From assembly GCA_947631675.1 (NCBI GenBank), contig CANRMG010000004.1:1-26112 (forward strand): a stretch of 26,112 nucleotides of DNA, written 5' to 3'. Under the pieces are notes generated by a model, which saw only the letters and a program-made list of their open reading frames with translations, did no database searches and had not been told where the DNA came from. The position numbers were made by a program, and so were the translations under genes. Positions 13,627-19,954 of this stretch are shown piece by piece (within the stretch, counting starts at the first letter, position 1; every line of letters starts with the position of its first letter). Source of the stretch: an uncultured Oscillospiraceae bacterium. Its GTDB lineage: Bacteria; Bacillota_A; Clostridia; Oscillospirales; Oscillospiraceae.

Positions 13627-14913
13627 ATGGATGATGGCAGTTGGCTGTCTATCCTGTTTCTGATCGCGCTTCTGGGCATGGCCATGTACTTCGCCTTTGC
13701 GGAGACGGCCTTCGCCTCCGTGTCCAAAAACCGCATCCGCGTCCGCCAGGAGAAGGGGGACGCAAGGGCCAAAAGGGCCATGTGGGTGCTGGACAACTTT
13801 GACCGCGCCATCACCACGATCCTCATCGGCACCAATATCGCCCATCTTTCGGCGGCGGCGGTGGTCACCGTGCTGGTGACCCACCATTTCGGCATGGGCG
13901 CGGTGGCCTGGGGGACCCTGGCGACGACCCTGGTATTGTTCCTTCTGGGGGAGATGCTTCCCAAGACCATAGCCAAAAAATACAGCGAGCGGTTCTGCCT
14001 GGGCACCGCCGGTTCGCTGTGCTTTTTTATGCACTTTTTCGCCCCGCTGGCGGCCCTGCTGACGGCCATCGGCCAGGCGGCGGCCAGGCTCTCCAAGGGG
14101 GAGGGCGAGGTGTCCGTGACGGAGGATGAGCTGTACGACCTCATCGAGGATATGACCGACGCGGGCAACCTGGACGAGGACCAGGGCGATCTTGTCCAGT
14201 CCGCACTGGAGTTCGGGGCCATCACCGTGGAGCACGTGCTCACCGCCCGGGTGGACATGGCGGCCATCGACGTATCCTGGCCGGCGGAGCGGGTCATCGA
14301 ATTCATCCGCTCCCAGCGCCACACCCGCCTGCCGGTCTATGAGGGCCAGATCGACGACATCATCGGCATACTGCAGATACGAAAGTACATCAAGGCCTGG
14401 CTCAGCCAGGGGGACGCCGTGGACCTGAGGAGTCTTTTAGACCCGGCCTATTTCGTCCCCTCCACTACAAATGTGGACGACCTGCTGCCGGAGCTGAGCC
14501 GCAACCGCTCCAACATGGCCGTGGTCACGGACCCCTGGGGCGGCACATTGGGCATCGTCACCGTAGAGGACATCCTGGAGGAGCTGGTGGGCGAGATCTG
14601 GGACGAGGAGGACGAGGTGGAAGAACTGTTCCAGCCCATCGGCGGCGGCCGCTATGAGGCCGACGGCCGGCTGGACGTGGACGAGCTTTTCGACCGGCTG
14701 GACTGGGAGGACCCGGACCACGACGAGCAGCTTATCCACAAGCCCCTGGCCGAGTGGACGCTGGAACACTTCGACCTGATGCCCCAGCAGCGGGATAAGT
14801 TCACATACCACGACCTGGAGTTCACCGTCTCCGACGTGCACCAGCACCGCATCCGCAAGCTCACCGTGCGCCGTCTGCCCCAGGCGGCGGAGGAAGGGGG
14901 CGAGGCGAAATGA
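13627..14913 (+). CDS. CNNM/CBS/CorC-type membrane protein (HlyC/CorC family), copy 1
   Basis: A 428-residue protein with an N-terminal CNNM/DUF21 transmembrane domain (AETAFASVSKNRIRVRQEK, then TTILIGTNIAHLSAAAVV and FLLGEMLPKTIAKKYSE). A cytoplasmic CBS pair follows (around HTRLPVYEGQIDDIIGILQI and NMAVVTDPWGGTLGIVTVED), with an acidic CorC/HlyC-type C-terminal domain. Family members are linked to Mg or Co transport and tolerance; older hemolysin names are not supported. Start choice: GAGGTGG (13611-13617) fits ATG 13627. An upstream in-frame ATG at 13597 precedes that site and is rejected. The next gene overlaps by four bases and encodes a paralogue, so the two may form a heteromer. Confidence 0.87.
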   Translation: MDDGSWLSILFLIALLGMAMYFAFAETAFASVSKNRIRVRQEKGDARAKRAMWVLDNFDRAITTILIGTNIAHLSAAAVVTVLVTHHFGMGAVAWGTLATTLVLFLLGEMLPKTIAKKYSERFCLGTAGSLCFFMHFFAPLAALLTAIGQAAARLSKGEGEVSVTEDELYDLIEDMTDAGNLDEDQGDLVQSALEFGAITVEHVLTARVDMAAIDVSWPAERVIEFIRSQRHTRLPVYEGQIDDIIGILQIRKYIKAWLSQGDAVDLRSLLDPAYFVPSTTNVDDLLPELSRNRSNMAVVTDPWGGTLGIVTVEDILEELVGEIWDEEDEVEELFQPIGGGRYEADGRLDVDELFDRLDWEDPDHDEQLIHKPLAEWTLEHFDLMPQQRDKFTYHDLEFTVSDVHQHRIRKLTVRRLPQAAEEGGEAK

Positions 14914-16184
14914 CGGCCTATGTGCTGGCCCTTTTGGTGTGCCTGGCCCTGTCGGCCTTCTTCTCCGCCTCGGAGATGGCCCTGTCCTCGGCCAACCGGC
15001 TGCGGCTGGAGGGCCTGGCGGAGGACGGCGACGCCTCGGCAAAGACCGCCCTGGCCCTGCTGGACGACTTCGACAAGGCTCTGGGCGCCATCCTTATCGG
15101 CAACAACCTGGTGAACGTGGCGGCCAGCTCCGTCAGCTCCGTCATCGCCATCGGTATCGCCATGCGCGCCGGCGTGGCGGACGGCCTGGCCTCCACGGCG
15201 GCCACGGTGATCGTCACCGTGCTGGTCATCATCTTCGGCGAGACCATGCCGAAGATCATCGCGAAAAAGAATGCCAACCGCCTGACCCTGGCGGTGGCCT
15301 GGCCCATCCGGGCGCTGGCCGTGGTGCTCTCGCCCCTGGTGTGGTGCGCCGTGGCCCTGACCCGGCTCATCGCCCGGCCCCTGAAGGGGGAGGACCCCGA
15401 GGACGCCCAGGAGGCGGCGGTGGAGGAGCTGCAGTCCATCATCGAGACCGCCCAGGACGAGGACGTGCTGGACGACGACCGGGGGGAGCTGCTGCAGGCC
15501 GCGCTGGACTTCGGCGACGTGTCCGCCAGCCAGGCCATGACCTCCCGGGTGGACATGATGGCCCTGGACATCGACGACGGCCTGGAGAAGATACTGGACC
15601 AGGTCAGCGACTGCCCCCACTCCCGCCTGCCCGTCTATGAGGGCGATACGGACAACATCATTGGCGTGCTGCACCTCAACACCCTCTACCGGGCCCTGCT
15701 GGAGGGCCCCGACGTGGACATCCGGGCGCTGCTCACCGAGCCCTGCTGGGTCTACAAGACCGTGAAGCTGCCCGCGGTGCTGGAAAAGCTGCGGGAGAAG
15801 CAGACCCATCTGGCCATCGTCACCGACGAATACGGCGGCACCGCCGGCGTCATCTCCATGGAGGACGTGCTGGAATACCTGGTGGGCGACATCTGGGACG
15901 AGACCGACGAGGTGGAGGAAGAGGTGGTCCAGACCTCCGAGGACAGCTGGGAGCTGGACGGCGACCTGCCCATCGGCGACTTCCTGGAGCTGGTGGACCT
16001 GGACGAGGAGGATTTCGACTTCGAGAGCGAGACCGTGGGCGGCTGGGTCATGGAGCTGATGGAGGGCTACGCCTCTGCCGGCAGCGCCGTGACATACCAG
16101 GACCTGAGCATCACGGTCCTGGAGGCCGACGACAAGCGGGTGGAAAAGGTCAAGGTCACCCGAAAGCCGCCGGAAGAGGAATAA
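14910..16184 (+). CDS. CNNM/CBS/CorC-type membrane protein, copy 2
   Basis: A 424-residue paralogue of the preceding protein with the same order: CNNM domain (SASEMALSSANRLRLEGLAE; GAILIGNNLVNVAASSVSSV; FGETMPKIIAKKNANRLTL), CBS pair (HSRLPVYEGDTDNIIGVLHL; HLAIVTDEYGGTAGVISMED) and an acidic CorC/HlyC-type tail. It starts at ATGA 14910 overlapping the upstream stop, with a GGAAGGGGGCGAGG-type purine-rich site inside the upstream gene. Copy 2 keeps the canonical DEYGGTAG loop, while copy 1 has DPWGGTLG, so the copies have diverged in the nucleotide- or ligand-binding region. A role in metal-ion homeostasis is inferred from the family. Confidence 0.88.
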   Translation: MTAYVLALLVCLALSAFFSASEMALSSANRLRLEGLAEDGDASAKTALALLDDFDKALGAILIGNNLVNVAASSVSSVIAIGIAMRAGVADGLASTAATVIVTVLVIIFGETMPKIIAKKNANRLTLAVAWPIRALAVVLSPLVWCAVALTRLIARPLKGEDPEDAQEAAVEELQSIIETAQDEDVLDDDRGELLQAALDFGDVSASQAMTSRVDMMALDIDDGLEKILDQVSDCPHSRLPVYEGDTDNIIGVLHLNTLYRALLEGPDVDIRALLTEPCWVYKTVKLPAVLEKLREKQTHLAIVTDEYGGTAGVISMEDVLEYLVGDIWDETDEVEEEVVQTSEDSWELDGDLPIGDFLELVDLDEEDFDFESETVGGWVMELMEGYASAGSAVTYQDLSITVLEADDKRVEKVKVTRKPPEEE

Positions 16185-16212
16185 AAAAACGCGCGGGGCG
16201 TCAGCCCCGCGC
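16183..16212 (-). terminator. Terminator of the 48-residue small gene
   Basis: A 9-bp stem GCGCGGGGC (16191-16199) / GCCCCGCGC (16204-16212) with a four-base loop, followed on the minus strand by seven T (16189-16183). It abuts the stop codon of the convergent CNNM gene. Confidence 0.75.
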
Positions 16213-16221
16213 AAACCATAT

Positions 16222-16303
16222 GGAAGCCTCCCTCTGACGAGGGAGGTGGCTCGCCTGTGAAGGCGAGACTGAGGGAGAGAAGAAAACAGTCTCTCCCTCA
16301 GTC
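16222..16303. repeat. Dispersed palindromic repeat, copy A
   Basis: Begins with a 29-base block (16222-16250) containing the hairpin CCTCCCTC-TGAC-GAGGGAGG, then a small CG stem and GACTGAGGGAGAGA (16267-16280). The last block is mirrored perfectly at 16290-16303 across nine bases. The 29-base block recurs exactly, inverted, at 25412-25440. Confidence 0.8.
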
Positions 16304-16306
16304 TTG

Positions 16307-16453
16307 CTATCGCTCGACAGCCCCCTCGTCTGAGGGGGCCTTTTGTTCTTCGCTTGTGTCGATGTATGTCTCCTCCGCCTCGTCCAAAGCCCGCTGTAAA
16401 ATGGCCATGGCCCCGTCGCACATGATGTAGTACATTTTCCGATAATCCGCCAT
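16307..16453 (-). CDS. Small 48-residue protein of unknown function
   Basis: ATG 16453 is preceded by a perfect AAAGGAGG eight bases upstream, which is the main evidence for a gene. The peptide starts MADYRKMYYIMCDGAMAILQ and continues RALDEAEETYIDTSEE. It is acidic and helical and resembles small uncharacterised proteins common in gut Clostridia, a recollection rather than a search result. The last residues (KAPSDEGAVER) are encoded by the hairpin of the adjacent repeat/terminator region, so the original C-terminus may have been replaced. It is divergent from the RHH gene, shares its spacer of repeated TGCAATGC boxes, and has its own terminator. Confidence 0.6.
   Translation of the reverse strand: MADYRKMYYIMCDGAMAILQRALDEAEETYIDTSEEQKAPSDEGAVER
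16320..16345 (+). terminator. Terminator of the CNNM/CBS operon
   Basis: An 8-bp stem GCCCCCTC (16320-16327) / GAGGGGGC (16332-16339), loop GTCT, then CTTTTG. It overlaps the 3' end of the convergent small gene. Confidence 0.65.
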
Positions 16454-16487
16454 ATCCGCACCTCCTTTGGAGACAGTCTATCACTTA

Positions 16488-16547
16488 TGCAATGCGATTG
16501 CAATGCATATTTTCGGTGCGTTTCGCACTATGATAAGCATTGCAATC
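16488..16547. promoter_or_regulatory. Shared operator region with TGCAATGC boxes between two divergent small genes
   Basis: TGCAATGC occurs at 16488-16495 and 16499-16506, spaced 11 bases (one helical turn), and inverted at 16537-16544. The last two sit in a perfect 11-bp inverted repeat (GATTGCAATGC 16496-16506 / GCATTGCAATC 16537-16547). On the minus strand TTGCAA and TAGACT, 17 bases apart, could be a promoter. On the plus strand TATGAT (16529-16534) could be a minus-10 without a clear minus-35. The boxes suit a ribbon-helix-helix regulator such as the neighbouring gene product. Confidence 0.6.
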
Positions 16548-16567
16548 AGCTTGCGTGAGGTGATGAT

Positions 16568-16747
16568 ATGGCCGGATTTGAGATACCGAGAATACCGCCG
16601 ACGACCAACAAGACGATCCGCTTTCCCAACGACGTGATCGACCAGATAGAGAAAGCCATTGCCGGGAAGGACTGCACCTTCTCCGCGTTCGTCATCGCTG
16701 CGGCCCGTAACGCCCTGCGTGAGCTGGGAGAGGACGAAAAGGAATAA
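16568..16747 (+). CDS. 59-residue ribbon-helix-helix DNA-binding protein
   Basis: The frame starts MAGFEIPRIPPTTNKTIRFP and continues NDVIDQIEKAIAGKDCTFSA, then FVIAAARNALREL. This is a basic beta-strand (NKTIRF) followed by two helices, the ribbon-helix-helix layout used as a dimer by small repressors and antitoxins. GAGGTGAT (16557-16564) precedes ATG 16568. The gene ends at TAA 16745-16747 and is followed by a strong terminator. The divergent spacer with repeated boxes is its most likely binding site. No toxin-like partner is recognised, although the 48-residue gene across the spacer is a candidate partner. Confidence 0.72.
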   Translation: MAGFEIPRIPPTTNKTIRFPNDVIDQIEKAIAGKDCTFSAFVIAAARNALRELGEDEKE

Positions 16748-16761
16748 TTTATAAACAAGGA

Positions 16762-16797
16762 AAGGGCCCGGAGCATAGCTCCGGGCCCTTGTTTTTT
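16762..16797. terminator. Terminator between the RHH gene and rpmB
   Basis: A 13-bp stem (16762-16774 with 16778-16790, core GGGCCCGGAGC), loop ATA, then TTGTTTTTT on the plus strand. It is weaker on the minus strand, where TTTCCTTG follows; it probably serves both convergent genes. Confidence 0.85.
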
Positions 16798-16805
16798 ACG
16801 GAAAA

Positions 16806-16994
16806 TCAGACGGCGCGCTGGACCTTGCCGCTGCGCAGGCAGCGGGTGCAGACATACACATGCTGGGGCTTCCCGTCCACGACCGCCTTCACGCGCTTTA
16901 CGTTGGGCTTCCACATACGGTTGGAACGCCGGTGGGAGTGGCTGACCTTGATGCCGAAAGTCACGCCTTTTCCGCAAACCTCACATTTTGCCAT
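16806..16994 (-). CDS. rpmB: 50S ribosomal protein L28
   Basis: A 62-residue L28, a structural protein of the large ribosomal subunit. It begins MAKCEVCGKGVTFGIKVSHS and contains RRSNRMWKPNVKRVK. Cysteine pairs CEVC near the N-terminus and CTRC near the C-terminus make this the zinc-binding (C+) form. Bacteria that also carry a zinc-free L28 often place that copy under Zur control; whether one exists here is unknown. AAGGAGC lies before ATG 16994. It is monocistronic with its own promoter. A short perfect hairpin (CTGTCCG/CGGACAG, 17014-17028) sits just upstream of the ribosome binding site. Confidence 0.95.
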   Translation of the reverse strand: MAKCEVCGKGVTFGIKVSHSHRRSNRMWKPNVKRVKAVVDGKPQHVYVCTRCLRSGKVQRAV

Positions 16995-17035
16995 CGTAAT
17001 CAGCTCCTTCCTACTGTCCGGCGGACAGCCTCAAT

Positions 17036-17064
17036 ATAATAACAGAGCCAAAGACAAAATGCAA
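17036..17064 (-). promoter_or_regulatory. Sigma-A promoter of rpmB
   Basis: Minus strand TTGCAT (17064-17059), 17 bases, TATTAT (17041-17036). Confidence 0.6.
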
Positions 17065-17113
17065 GCATTTTTTTCGTTTCCGGGAAAAACTTGAAAAAAT
17101 CCGGCGGGAACGA

Positions 17114-17142
17114 TTGCGCCGGGGGTGGTTCTGTATTAAAAT
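17114..17142 (+). promoter_or_regulatory. Sigma-A-type promoter of the hprK operon
   Basis: TTGCGC (17114-17119), 17 bases, TAAAAT (17137-17142), about 26 bases before the first possible start. Confidence 0.55.
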
Positions 17143-17167
17143 AGAATGGACATAAGATGCAAAGGAC

Positions 17168-18118
17168 GTGGTCGCCTTGGAGAAAAAATACTATGTGGAC
17201 CTAAAGGAACTGGTGCAGGAGCACAACCTGCAGGTGGTCTACGCCGCGCCGGACTATGACAGCATCCGCGTCGGCTCCGTGGACCTGAACCGGCCCGGCA
17301 TCCAGCTGATGGGCTATATGGAGCACTTCGACGACACCCGCATCCAAGTCATCGGCCGCAGCGAGAACGCCATGATGGAGGAGCAGGAGCACCAGCAGCG
17401 CATCGCGGGCTTCGCGGCCATCATGGGCCGGCACGTGCCGGCGGTGATCGTGGCCCACGACGAGAAGATACTGCCCGAGTGCCTGGAGATGGCCCAGCTG
17501 TACGGGGTGAGCCTGCTGGCCACCGACATGGACACCTCCGAGTTCACCGCCCGGCTCATCCACTCCCTGCGCTACCACCTGGCCCCCCGGGAGACCATAC
17601 ACGGGGTGCTCATGGAGGTCTACGGCGAGGGCATGCTCATCATCGGCGACAGCGGCGTGGGCAAATCCGAGACGGCCCTGGGCCTTTTGAAGCAGGGCCA
17701 CCGGCTCATCGCTGACGACGCGGTGGAGATCCTGCGCACATCCTCCTTCCACCTGGAGGGCCGCTCGCCCTCCATCATCAAGCACTTCATGGAGCTGCGG
17801 GGCATCGGCGTCATCAACGTGCCCAGCGTGTTCGGCATCGGCGCGGTGAAGCCCACCTGCCAGATCGACCTGGTGGTGCAGATGGAGCTGTGGGACGAGA
17901 CGAAGCACTATGACCGCCTGGGCCTGGACACCCGGACCACGGAATACCTGGGCGTGGACGTGCCCCTGGTGACCATCCCCGTCCGGCCCGGCCGGAACCT
18001 GGCCGTCATACTGGAGATCGCGGCCATGACCAACCGGCAGAAGAAGACCGGCTACAACGCCGCCGAGGACCTGGCCCGCCGGGTGGACGAAAGTGTGGAC
18101 GCGGGGATAATGTTCTGA
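17168..18118 (+). CDS. hprK: HPr kinase/phosphorylase
   Basis: A 316-residue bifunctional enzyme that phosphorylates HPr on a serine when glycolytic intermediates are high and removes that phosphate when they fall, controlling carbon catabolite repression. The Walker A loop is GDSGVGKSE (about 150-158), and the family signature is MELRGIGVINVPSVFG (about 198-213). The N-terminal regulatory domain is present, with RETIHGVLMEVYG before the P-loop. Start: AAAGGA (17161-17166) is too near GTG 17168 but about ten bases from in-frame TTG 17177, so the real start may be TTG, removing three residues. It leads the hprK-murB-whiA-dnaE run. No ptsH is visible in the window. Confidence 0.93.
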   Translation: MVALEKKYYVDLKELVQEHNLQVVYAAPDYDSIRVGSVDLNRPGIQLMGYMEHFDDTRIQVIGRSENAMMEEQEHQQRIAGFAAIMGRHVPAVIVAHDEKILPECLEMAQLYGVSLLATDMDTSEFTARLIHSLRYHLAPRETIHGVLMEVYGEGMLIIGDSGVGKSETALGLLKQGHRLIADDAVEILRTSSFHLEGRSPSIIKHFMELRGIGVINVPSVFGIGAVKPTCQIDLVVQMELWDETKHYDRLGLDTRTTEYLGVDVPLVTIPVRPGRNLAVILEIAAMTNRQKKTGYNAAEDLARRVDESVDAGIMF

Positions 18119-18128
18119 GCGAGGTTTT

Positions 18129-19046
18129 ATGGACTACACCAAACTACTCAACGATATACGCACCGCCCTGCCGGGGGTGGACCTGCGGGAGAATGAGCCC
18201 ATGGCGGAGCACTGCTCCTTCCGGGTGGGCGGCCCGGCGGCGGCTATGGCCCAGCCCGCGTCGGCGGGAGAGCTGGAGGCGCTGTGCCGGCTGCTGCGGG
18301 AAAAGGGAGTGAAGCCCCTCGTCATCGGCAACGGCACCAACATCCTGCCCCCGGACGAAGGGCTGGACCGGTTCGTGATCGCCGCCTGCCCCGGGGCGGG
18401 GGAGGTGACCGTGGAGGGCAGCACCGTCACGGCGGACTGCGGCGCTACGCTGGCGTCGGCGGCCACGGCCGCGGCGGGCGCGGGCCTGACGGGCCTGGAA
18501 TTTGCCCACGGCATCCCCGGCAGCGTGGGGGGCGGCGTGGTGATGAACGCCGGCGCCTACGGCGGGGAGCTGAAGGACGCGGCAGTGTGGACGCAGTACC
18601 TGGACGAGGAGCTGGTGCTGCGGACCGCGAGGGGAGCGGAGCATGACTTCGCCTACCGCCACAGCGCCTTTTCCGGCCGGGACGTGGTGATTTTGCGCAC
18701 GGCCTTTTCCCTGGCTCCCGGCGACAGAGAGGCCATCCAGGGAAGGATGCGGGAGCTGGCGGCGAAGCGCCGGGCCAGCCAGCCGCTGGATATGCCCTCG
18801 GCGGGCAGCACCTTCAAGCGCCCCGTGGGCGGCTTCGCCGCCGCCCTCATCGACGAGGCGGGGCTGAAAGGTTTCTCCATCGGCGGGGCCCAGGTGTCGG
18901 AAAAGCACGCGGGCTTCGTGGTGAACGCGGGCGGCGCCACCTGCGCCGACATCCTGCGGCTGATGGAGCACATCCAGCGCACCGTCCTGGCCCGCAGCGG
19001 CATTGCCCTGGAGCCGGAGGTGCTGGTGCTGGGGAGAGAGAAATGA
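18129..19046 (+). CDS. murB: UDP-N-acetylenolpyruvoylglucosamine reductase
   Basis: A 305-residue FAD enzyme of the second step of peptidoglycan precursor synthesis, reducing enolpyruvyl-UDP-GlcNAc to UDP-MurNAc with NADPH. FAD-binding motifs are IGNGTNIL (about 66-73) and GIPGSVGGGVVMNAGAYGG (about 128-146). SAGSTFKRP (about 224-232) carries the catalytic serine, and the final EPEVLVLG supplies the glutamate. The short inter-domain layout fits the type IIb form common in Firmicutes. It follows hprK after 10 bases, with a GCGAGG-type site, and overlaps whiA by four bases. In family terms GxGSNLLV is usual where this has GNGTNIL. Confidence 0.95.
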   Translation: MDYTKLLNDIRTALPGVDLRENEPMAEHCSFRVGGPAAAMAQPASAGELEALCRLLREKGVKPLVIGNGTNILPPDEGLDRFVIAACPGAGEVTVEGSTVTADCGATLASAATAAAGAGLTGLEFAHGIPGSVGGGVVMNAGAYGGELKDAAVWTQYLDEELVLRTARGAEHDFAYRHSAFSGRDVVILRTAFSLAPGDREAIQGRMRELAAKRRASQPLDMPSAGSTFKRPVGGFAAALIDEAGLKGFSIGGAQVSEKHAGFVVNAGGATCADILRLMEHIQRTVLARSGIALEPEVLVLGREK

Positions 19047-19945
19047 GCTTTTCATCGGAAGTGAAGGCGGAGCTGTGCCGGGCGAATCTGAACCGGCGCT
19101 GCTGCGCGCTGGCGGAGGCGTACGGGGTGCTCCTGTACGCCAACGCCTTTTCTCTGAGCCAGATACGCATCATGACCGAGAGCGACGCCTTTGCCGCCCG
19201 GCTGCCCCGGCTGTTCCGCCGGGCCTTCAACGTGGAGTTCGACGTCCTGCCCCCGGAGGGGAGCGCGGGAAAGCGCTCGCTCCTCATCACGGAGCCGGAA
19301 AAGCTGCGGGCCATCTTCGCCGCCTTCGGCTACGACCCGGACAAGGCCCTCTCCCACCACATAAACCTTGCGGTGGTGGAGCAGGAATGCGACAGGGTGT
19401 CCTTCCTGCGGGGGGCGTTCCTGGCCGGGGGCAGTGTCACGGACCCCCGCCGGGGCTATCACCTGGAGCTGGCCACGGGCCACGAGAGTGTGTGCCGGGA
19501 GACCCACGCGCTGCTGTTGGAGATGGGCTTCGAGCCCCGGGATGCGGTGCGGGGCCGGACCTGGATCACGTACTTCAAAAAGAGCGGCGTCATCGAGGAC
19601 CTTCTGGTGACGCTGGGGGCCAGCGTATCCGCCATGGGCATCATGGAGGCCAAGGCGGAAAAGCACATGGCCAACGCCATGAACCGGCTGACCAACTGCG
19701 ACATGGCCAACGCCGACAAGGTCACCGACGCCGCGGCGGAGCAGCTGGCGGCCATCAAGGCCATCGAAGCGGGGCCGGGGCTGGACGCCCTGCCGCCCCA
19801 GCTGCAGGAGGCGGCGCTGCTGCGCATCGCCAACCCCTCCTGCTCGCTGTCGGACCTGGCCCAGCTGGCGTACCCGCCTGTGACGAAAAGCTGCATGAAC
19901 CACCGGCTCCGGAAGCTGACGGAGCTGAGCCGGAGCATAGAGTGA
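19043..19945 (+). CDS. whiA: WhiA-family DNA-binding protein
   Basis: A 300-residue protein beginning MSFSSEVKAELCRANLNRRC, the typical WhiA N-terminus. The LAGLIDADG-like domain includes FLRGAFLAGGSVTDPRRGYH (about 120-139). The C-terminal helix-turn-helix domain ends SCSLSDLAQLAYPPVTKSCM followed by NHRLRKL. WhiA is a developmental regulator in actinobacteria and affects cell division and chromosome segregation in Bacillus. Its ATG overlaps the murB stop (ATGA, 19043-19046). The usual Firmicutes genes rapZ and yvcK that often sit between murB and whiA are missing here. Confidence 0.93.
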   Translation: MSFSSEVKAELCRANLNRRCCALAEAYGVLLYANAFSLSQIRIMTESDAFAARLPRLFRRAFNVEFDVLPPEGSAGKRSLLITEPEKLRAIFAAFGYDPDKALSHHINLAVVEQECDRVSFLRGAFLAGGSVTDPRRGYHLELATGHESVCRETHALLLEMGFEPRDAVRGRTWITYFKKSGVIEDLLVTLGASVSAMGIMEAKAEKHMANAMNRLTNCDMANADKVTDAAAEQLAAIKAIEAGPGLDALPPQLQEAALLRIANPSCSLSDLAQLAYPPVTKSCMNHRLRKLTELSRSIE

Positions 19946-19954
19946 GGAGACGGG

